The notes under the pieces are model-generated. The model was not told the DNA's origin, ran no database searches, and was given only the letters and a program-made list of their open reading frames with translations. The position numbers and the translations under genes are program-made. A stretch of 37,671 nt of DNA from Planctomycetia bacterium (GTDB taxonomy: Bacteria; Planctomycetota; Planctomycetia; Pirellulales; UBA1268). Where the stretch lies: assembly GCA_026401035.1 (NCBI GenBank), contig JAPLNR010000036.1:1-37671 (forward strand), given 5' to 3'. Below, one piece after another: positions 32,152 through 37,671 of the stretch (positions within the stretch are counted from its first letter, which is position 1; each line of letters starts with the position of its first letter).

Positions 32152-33492
32152 ATGAACGTCGCCACCCGGCAACAATCCGGCAAGGAGCTTCGGCAGAGCG
32201 TGCCGCGATCGTCGCACGGCGACTGGGCGATGCGCGAAGGTGGCCGCGACGTGATCGAGATACTCGCGCGTTCGAATGAAGGTCGATGGCCCCATCTCGC
32301 GCCGATTCGCTTTGGCCGGATGCTCCGCGATCCCTTCGCGTTTTTGCGCGGAGCGCCGGCGGTGATGGCCTGCGACCTGGCCGGATCGCCCGCGACGGGC
32401 CTGGCGGTGCAGGCGTGTGGCGACTGTCACCTGGCGAACTTCGGATTATTTGCCTCGCCCGAGCGCAAGCTGGTGTTCGACATCAACGACTTCGACGAGA
32501 CGCTGCGTGCGGCGTGGGAATGGGACGTGAAGCGTTTGGCGGCGAGCCTCGTGGTAGCGGCGCGGGTGAACGGGTTTGCCGAGGATCGCTGCGCCGAGGT
32601 GGCAGTGCGCAGCGCGGCCAGTTATCGCAAGCACATGCACGAGTTCGCCGAGATGAGCCCGCTTGAGATCTGGTACTTTCACATCGACGCCGACGATCTA
32701 GTTGTCAACGCAGCCGACGAGGAAGCGCGTCGGTTGCGGGAGCAGATGGCCACCAAAGCCCGGTTGCGCGTGGGCGAACGGCTGCTTCCCAAGATCACGG
32801 AGCAGGTGGGCCAGCGCCGGCATTTCGTGGAGTCGCCGCCGCTGACGACTCGCGTGCATGACGAACGGGCTTTGCGGATCGTGCGGCGAGGCATCGAGCA
32901 TTACTTGCAGACGCTGGAAGACTCACGCCGGTGTTTGCTGGACCGCTACAGCCTGGAAGACTACGCCGTGCGCGTGGTGGGCATTGGCAGCGTGGGCACG
33001 CGTTGTTTCGTGGCCTTGCTCGCATGCGACGACCGCAATCCCCTGTTGCTGCAGATCAAGGAGGCGCGACAGTCGGTACTCACGCCGTTTGCCGGGCCAT
33101 CGCCGTATGCCAACCAGGGGCAGCGTGTGGTGGCGGGACAACGAATGATCCAGGCCGCCAGCGATATTTTCCTGGGATGGCTGCGGGCCCGCGACGGACA
33201 CGATTACTACGTGCGGCAACTCCGCGACATGAAGTACTCGGCGCCGATCGACGAATTGGAGCCGTGCGGGCTGGACCGCTATGCGGATCTTTGCGGTTGG
33301 GCGTTGGCGCGGGCGCACGCACGCTCGGGCGACGCCGCGGCGATCAGCGGCTACCTGGGACGCGGCGCTCCGTTCGACCTGGCGATCGGGAAGTTCGCGG
33401 TCGCGTACGCTGATCAGACCGAGCAAGACCATGCGGCGCTCGTGCAGGCACACGCTGCGGGGCGGATCGTGGCGGATGAAGAGACGGACTGA
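32152..33492 (+). CDS. DUF2252 family protein
   Basis: 446 residues. VQACGDCHLANFGLF and LVFDINDFDETLRAAWEWDV followed by KRLAASLVVAAR are the central motifs of DUF2252, a family with a distant kinase/aminoglycoside-phosphotransferase-like fold and no assigned reaction. Later YYVRQLRDMKYSAPID and DLCGWALARAHARSGD, IGKFAVAYADQTEQDH also match the family. ATG 32152 has AAGGGAG at good spacing. The length is normal for the family. A porin gene follows 206 bases downstream on the same strand. The conserved acids suggest nucleotide or phosphoryl chemistry, but this is not shown. Confidence 0.9.
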   Translation: MNVATRQQSGKELRQSVPRSSHGDWAMREGGRDVIEILARSNEGRWPHLAPIRFGRMLRDPFAFLRGAPAVMACDLAGSPATGLAVQACGDCHLANFGLFASPERKLVFDINDFDETLRAAWEWDVKRLAASLVVAARVNGFAEDRCAEVAVRSAASYRKHMHEFAEMSPLEIWYFHIDADDLVVNAADEEARRLREQMATKARLRVGERLLPKITEQVGQRRHFVESPPLTTRVHDERALRIVRRGIEHYLQTLEDSRRCLLDRYSLEDYAVRVVGIGSVGTRCFVALLACDDRNPLLLQIKEARQSVLTPFAGPSPYANQGQRVVAGQRMIQAASDIFLGWLRARDGHDYYVRQLRDMKYSAPIDELEPCGLDRYADLCGWALARAHARSGDAAAISGYLGRGAPFDLAIGKFAVAYADQTEQDHAALVQAHAAGRIVADEETD

Positions 33493-33698
33493 ACGATCGG
33501 CCCGGTGCATGGTCTTTTCGAATGCCGCCGCCCGCAGGGTTTGCCCAACCGCGCAACTCGGGCGTCGACGTCTGGGCCGGCCGGTAATTGAGCAATGTGG
33601 CCGGTCGACTATGCCGATTGTTCCGAAAGAAAGGCGTCCACCGGCGGACGTCGAGGGCAGTCCCGGCCAAACTCCCGTCACCGCACGCGGTGGGTTTC

Positions 33699-35015
33699 AT
33701 GCGATCGAACCCTGGCGATCCGGACGGTCAACTGCAGCGGTTTTCGGCAGGCACGCCGGCGCGGTGCCTGGCCGCCGCGCTCTGGTGGTGCACGGCCGGC
33801 AACGCCGCCGCGGACGAGCCGCCACAGCCCTATCTGGAAGAGCCGTCGTACCAACTGGCTCCGCATCTGCTGGGCGGCCGGGACGGCTTTCGCGAGCGGC
33901 AGGCCGCCGCGGGGGTGACCATGCTGGCCGACAACACCAGCTTCTTCATTGGCAACACGAACGGCGGCTTTCGCCAGGCCTTTGATTACGGTGGACACGG
34001 CGACTACATGCTGATCGCCGATGGCGGCAAGCTGGGCGGGCGCGATGGGCTGTATCTCAAAGTCCGCGCCGAACATCGCTTCGGCGAGACGATCGTCCAG
34101 GACGTGGGCTGCTTCATCTCACCGACGCTGATCGCCGACTTGCCGGTGTACGGCAGCGAGCAGTTGTATCTGACCAATGTGCTTGTCACCCAGGAGTTGA
34201 CTGACGCGTTCTCCCTTTTCGCCGGCAAGATGGACACGCTCGATGGCGACATGAACGACTTTGCCCACGGTCGGGGCAAGACGCAGTTCTCGAACATGGG
34301 GTTCGTGTTCAATCCGATCGTGGGCGCGACGGTGCCGTACTCCACGTTGGGAGCGGGGTTCGTCTACCATCCCGAGGACGGACCGAAGCTCATGGTGACC
34401 GTGCTCAACTCGACGGACACGACGAACACGAGCGGCTTCGGCGAACTGTTCAACGACGGACTGCTCCTGTCGGCGGCCGTGCGCATACCCACGAACTGGT
34501 TCGACAGGCCGGGGCACCAGCTGCTGGGAGGCACCTGGAACAATCGCACGTACACATCGCTCTCCGAGGCCTACATTCCCTATCCAGACGTGGCCACTCC
34601 GGCCACGCGTGGATCGTGGTGCCTGTATTGGAACTTCGATCAATATCTGTTCGTTGACGCGGCAGACGAGACACGCGGCTGGGGACCGTTCGGCCGCGCG
34701 GGCGTTGCGGACGAGAACACGAGTCCCGTGGACCTGTTCTTGAGCTTCGGCGTGGGGGGCAACGTGCCCAGCGCCAGGCGGGGCGCGGATACGTTCGGCA
34801 TCGGCTGGTATTACGCGTCCACGAGCAGCCAGATCGGTCCGCTGATCACCTCGCAGTTCGGCCCGATCGGCGACGGCCAAGGCGTCGAGTGTTTCTACAA
34901 CTACGAGTTCACGCCTGCGATCCGCATCACACCAGACATGCAATATGTCGTGCCCGCGCTCAGGGCGGCGGAGCCGTCGTTGATCGTGGGGATGAGGGCG
35001 CTCGTGAGTTTTTGA
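33699..35015 (+). CDS. OprB-like carbohydrate-selective porin
   Basis: About 438 residues of an outer-membrane beta-barrel. The signal region (FSAGTPARCLAAALWWCTAG, cleaved near NAAADEPP) is followed by alternating beta-strand sequence. Blocks typical of OprB-type porins are YMLIADGGKLGGRDGLYLKV, VTQELTDAFSLFAGKMDTLD, PYSTLGAGFVYHPEDGP, FGVGGNVPSARRGADTFGIG and the terminal strand ending ALVSF, with the C-terminal phenylalanine of an outer-membrane barrel. It should pass sugars. I used ATG 33699; the frame is also open from 33588. It lies downstream of DUF2252 and may share a transcript. Confidence 0.88.
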   Translation: MRSNPGDPDGQLQRFSAGTPARCLAAALWWCTAGNAAADEPPQPYLEEPSYQLAPHLLGGRDGFRERQAAAGVTMLADNTSFFIGNTNGGFRQAFDYGGHGDYMLIADGGKLGGRDGLYLKVRAEHRFGETIVQDVGCFISPTLIADLPVYGSEQLYLTNVLVTQELTDAFSLFAGKMDTLDGDMNDFAHGRGKTQFSNMGFVFNPIVGATVPYSTLGAGFVYHPEDGPKLMVTVLNSTDTTNTSGFGELFNDGLLLSAAVRIPTNWFDRPGHQLLGGTWNNRTYTSLSEAYIPYPDVATPATRGSWCLYWNFDQYLFVDAADETRGWGPFGRAGVADENTSPVDLFLSFGVGGNVPSARRGADTFGIGWYYASTSSQIGPLITSQFGPIGDGQGVECFYNYEFTPAIRITPDMQYVVPALRAAEPSLIVGMRALVSF

Positions 35016-35163
35016 GCGCGATGAAGACCTGCTCCCCTCACGTCGAAATCAGATTCGCTTCGCCGTGTCAGGCCCGCTTACAACGCTGCCCCCATCTTGG
35101 CACCAGCTGAGCCGCCACGGCAGCGATGACCAAGCATCCGGCCACGGCAGGCTTATATCAACG

Positions 35164-35194
35164 GCGGCCGGGGGGATCGCCGCCCCCCGGCCGC
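35164..35194. terminator. Strong hairpin in convergent gap after porin
   Basis: GCGGCCGGGGGG (35164-35175) and CCCCCCGGCCGC (35183-35194) form a perfect 12-bp GC-only stem with a 7-base loop. It stands between the porin gene and the oppositely directed small membrane-protein gene, so it can stop both transcripts. There is no long T tract. Confidence 0.65.
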
Positions 35195-35228
35195 ATCGCT
35201 GAACCGCCTTGTGTCCCGACCGCGTCGC

Positions 35229-35516
35229 TTAGGCCTGTGCCGGCTTCTTGAGGTAGCTGACGATCAGCGGCAGGAGCGCGCCGACGATCGCCGACAGGCC
35301 GCCCGTGCCGGCCAGGTTGTCCGTGCCGCCAACGAGCGAACCGATGGCTGGGACGAGCATGGGGAGAATCTTGCCGCCCACGCCACCGCCCACGACGCCG
35401 AGCACCGTGTTGAGCATCGGACCGAGGTTCCGGTTTTTGAGCAGCGTGCCCACGATGTTGCCACCGGCGCCGCCGGCAATGAGGCTCACAATCCAGCTGA
35501 TGATCTGAGGATCCAT
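35229..35516 (-). CDS. Small Gly-rich membrane protein of unknown function
   Basis: 95 residues: MDPQIISWIVSLIAGGAGGN, then LGPMLNTVLGVVGGGVGGKI and a final GGLSAIVGALLPLIVSYLKK. It has two or three short hydrophobic, glycine-rich helices with GxxxG spacing, a layout that recurs in a conserved hypothetical family. The ribosome site AGGGTGG is about nine bases before the ATG. No function is known. It is isolated: the porin gene converges on it and the next gene on its strand ends 391 bases upstream. Confidence 0.72.
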   Translation of the reverse strand: MDPQIISWIVSLIAGGAGGNIVGTLLKNRNLGPMLNTVLGVVGGGVGGKILPMLVPAIGSLVGGTDNLAGTGGLSAIVGALLPLIVSYLKKPAQA

Positions 35517-35907
35517 TCGAGTTCCACCCTTCGAGTAAAAGTCAGGAGTTCAGGGGACGCGTCCACCGCCGGACTCGTCCGCCACAGAGTGAGTTGCCGT
35601 CCAAGGGGGCCGTGTCACACCCCGGGGAAGAAATTTTCTCGGTTTTCCCGGGTGGCACGCCGGTTCTGGTGGTCGTGCTGGTTGTGCGGGCTCAGGGAGC
35701 GGTTGTCGTTCCATGGAAGCGAGACCACGGGGCGAACGGACGCGAGCAACCCCCTCGTCCCGACGACAGGGCATACAAGCCCCGGGCCTGGCTACCGCGC
35801 TCACGGCCGGGGCGGCTTGAACTGCCCCCATGGATGATGACGCTGCTCTACGGCCACTGGACGACCGTCGGGTGGCCTTCGTGTCGGTCACGACGGTGAC
35901 CGTCTGG
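35517..35907. other. Gap upstream of small membrane protein, with inverted repeats
   Basis: 391 bases without a recognisable gene. An imperfect hairpin runs from GTGTCAC (35612) to GTGGCAC (35652-35658), with inner CCCGGG/CCCGGG arms and an AAATTTTC loop region. Just before the PEP-CTERM gene end, CGGTCAC (35885-35891) and GTGACCG (35896-35902) form a perfect 7-bp stem that may terminate that gene. Several plus-strand frames are open but Arg-rich and family-less. Confidence 0.4.
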
Positions 35908-37521
35908 TCAACGTGCCGACCGGCACCTTCGCCGTGCGGCAGTCCAGCAAACGAGGGCGAGCCCGACGCCGGCGAGCGAAAGCGCACCGGGCTCCGGCAC
36001 GACGATGATCGACGCGTATTCGCTGTTGTGGTTCACGACGGCCCACACGGTGTTGGTGCTCGTGTCGCGACCCCACGAGCCGAGGTAGTCGGCCGTCGAA
36101 AGGATGCCGAGGGACGCGTAGCTGCCGCTTGCGTTCGCCAGGGACGATCCCCCCGATGACCCGATGTTGCCGTCGATCGCGTTCACCCAACTGCCCGATG
36201 AGTTCCAGCCGAGGAGAATGTCCGACTCGCTCCCGCCGGCGAAAAGCGAGTCATCGTAGGTCATCTGCAGGATCTGGATCGTGCCGTGGGTGTTCGTGAG
36301 GTCGAGCACGTCGGAGTATGTCACGCCCGCGATCCGGGCCGACCAGGCGAATGCCGGGTCGAGGGCCACGCTCGCCCCGGTGCCCCCCGCCACGAGCTGG
36401 GCCACGGTCGAAAGCGCCTGGGAGCTCGTCCGCTGGAGGCCGCCGCCGGCGAAGAGGATCGATCCCGTGCTCGTCGTCGTGATCGCGTTGCTGACGATCG
36501 CGCCTGGATCGAGCCGCAGGCTCGCGCCTGAGCCGATCGACACCGAGCCGCTGCCCAGGGCGGTGGACGTCGCTGCGGCGAGGATGCCGCCGCTGATGGT
36601 CGTGTTGCCGCCGTAGGTGTTGGCTGTGTTGCTGAGCGTCAGGGTGCCTGCGCCGGACTTGCTGAGTGCGAGATTGTTCTCATTCGTGCCCGCGCCGCCG
36701 AGGGTGCCGGCAAAGGTGTTGCTGCTGGCAATATTGAGTGTGAGCGTTGAGTTTGAGGCATTTCCGCCAACCACCGATCCACCCAAGCCGGTCGTCGTCA
36801 GAGCGGTGAGGGTCTGACTTGCCGTCGCCGTACCGCCGAGGACAAGTTTGCCGGTGGTGCCGATGTCGCCCAGAACAACAGCGCCTGCGACTGCCAGACG
36901 ATTTTGGCCTCCATCCAGGGCCAGCGTGCCATTTTTAATCGTGGTCGCGCCGGTGTAGGTGTTCGCGCCCGGCAAGGACAAGGTGCCGGTGCCGGATTTG
37001 TTGATGCCCCCACCGCCTGTGACACTCACATTGTCTGCTTTCCCCAGTGTAAGCGTCCCGCTGCCATTGTGAATCACATCCAGCGAACTGGTAACGGTGA
37101 TAGTGGCAGCAATCGTCCCAAGCCTATCAATGGTTTTATTACCGGTGGAGCCGGGTTCCACAGTCAAGGTTGCATTGCCCGAGTTTGAACTAAATGTCAG
37201 ATTGCGACTGCCCTGGCCGGCGTTTCCGCCATTTTGCATCGAGAACGTGGTGTTCGCATCGTTACTGGCATCAAACGTCAGCGATTTGATGGTGTAGGAT
37301 ACGTTGCCGGGATACATGGTCCCAACATTAGCGGTGCCGCTAATGATGATATCGGTGGTGTTGGCAGACACCAGAGCGCCCTCCACCCAGTTCCCAGCGT
37401 TATTCCAAAATTGGGAGGTATCGCCATCCCAAGTGAAGGTGGCGGCCGTGGCGTGATTGAGCAGCAGCGCGACCGCGGCTACGGCGGCAGCAAGGGTTTT
37501 TCTGAGGTAGTGGATTTTCAT
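35908..37521 (-). CDS. PEP-CTERM protein with autotransporter-associated beta-strand repeats
   Basis: 537 residues. A signal peptide (RKTLAAAVAAVALLLNHATA) precedes a PATR-type start FTWDGDTSQFWNNAGNWVEG. Parallel-strand repeats follow: SGTGTLSLPGANTYTGATTI, LTLSNTANTYGGNTTISGG and further N/T/G-rich strands, as in autotransporter-associated beta-strand repeats. The C-terminus is VVPEPGALSLAGVGLALVCW then ARRRCRSAR, a PEP-CTERM tag for exosortase-type anchoring or release. ATG 37521 has a GGGGGCAGG ribosome region just upstream. It resembles the 6.7-8.8 kb PEP-CTERM protein in type but not in repeat sequence. No exosortase gene is in the window. Confidence 0.88.
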   Translation of the reverse strand: MKIHYLRKTLAAAVAAVALLLNHATAATFTWDGDTSQFWNNAGNWVEGALVSANTTDIIISGTANVGTMYPGNVSYTIKSLTFDASNDANTTFSMQNGGNAGQGSRNLTFSSNSGNATLTVEPGSTGNKTIDRLGTIAATITVTSSLDVIHNGSGTLTLGKADNVSVTGGGGINKSGTGTLSLPGANTYTGATTIKNGTLALDGGQNRLAVAGAVVLGDIGTTGKLVLGGTATASQTLTALTTTGLGGSVVGGNASNSTLTLNIASSNTFAGTLGGAGTNENNLALSKSGAGTLTLSNTANTYGGNTTISGGILAAATSTALGSGSVSIGSGASLRLDPGAIVSNAITTTSTGSILFAGGGLQRTSSQALSTVAQLVAGGTGASVALDPAFAWSARIAGVTYSDVLDLTNTHGTIQILQMTYDDSLFAGGSESDILLGWNSSGSWVNAIDGNIGSSGGSSLANASGSYASLGILSTADYLGSWGRDTSTNTVWAVVNHNSEYASIIVVPEPGALSLAGVGLALVCWTAARRRCRSAR

Positions 37522-37671
37522 ATGCCCTGCCCCCCACCTTGTGTATGACCGTGTCCCCGATGTCTGCCCAGATAACGGCTCCGGCAGATCGAGGTGCGAC
37601 ACCCTCCGCTCCAACTTTCTAAATATAGTGTCCCTACGCTGCCTCTCAGCCGCCATCCGGTGTTTACCGGA

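Noticed and set aside
34119..34943. Minus-strand frame opposite the porin
   Set aside because: It is His/Arg-rich antisense of a clear OprB-like barrel.

Overview
This window looks like a chromosomal segment of a high-GC planctomycete, probably Pirellulales-like. That is an inference from gene content: two PEP-CTERM proteins with autotransporter-type beta-strand repeats, a PQQ-propeller protein with a planctomycete-style N-terminus, a family of secreted SUMF1/FGE-fold proteins, an FG-GAP protein, the futalosine menaquinone pathway and UxaA-type sugar-acid genes. I see no rRNA, tRNA, CRISPR array, phage genes or intact transposase.

Layout. 1-3.5 kb (minus strand): a PQQ-like propeller protein cut by the window edge, a Gfo/Idh/MocA oxidoreductase and an ACR3 arsenite exporter. 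3.7-6.7 kb (plus): a small GlsB/YeaQ membrane protein and a large secreted protein with POTRA-like domains. 6.7-8.8 kb (minus): a PEP-CTERM repeat protein. 9.0-15.6 kb (minus): three secreted SUMF1-domain proteins, one of them a 1316-residue protein with FGE-fold domains at both ends and a PDZ domain. 15.9-18.6 kb: a stand-alone sigma-region-4-like protein, an elastin-like Gly/Pro/Val protein and two divergent methyltransferase-like genes. 18.8-20.3 kb (plus): mqnB and mqnD, overlapping by 4 bp, for futalosine-route menaquinone synthesis. 21.3-25.1 kb: an AraC regulator and an MFS sugar porter (minus), then an FG-GAP/VCBS protein (plus).

20.3-29.2 kb is also a mosaic. Palindromic REP-like repeats of several sequence families lie next to broken gene pieces: a RidA C-terminus, a beta-helix N-terminus joined to a sugar-isomerase C-terminus, a KDPG aldolase with an internal gap, an M19 dipeptidase N-terminus and a D-threonine-aldolase-like N-terminus. 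Intact genes in the same stretch are a nucleotidyltransferase with a coupled 68-residue partner, a FAH-family hydrolase and the split UxaA pair. I read this as a carbohydrate and D-amino-acid catabolic locus that has been partly dismantled, with repeats at several of the breakpoints.

30.8-37.6 kb: a sulfotransferase, a short decayed stretch, a DUF2252 protein, an OprB-like porin, a small Gly-rich membrane protein and a second PEP-CTERM repeat protein. Strong hairpins sit in some convergent gaps. The most unusual items are the SUMF1 cluster, in which only one of four domains keeps both cysteine positions of true formylglycine-generating enzymes, the repeat-associated gene mosaic, and the nucleotidyltransferase cassette.
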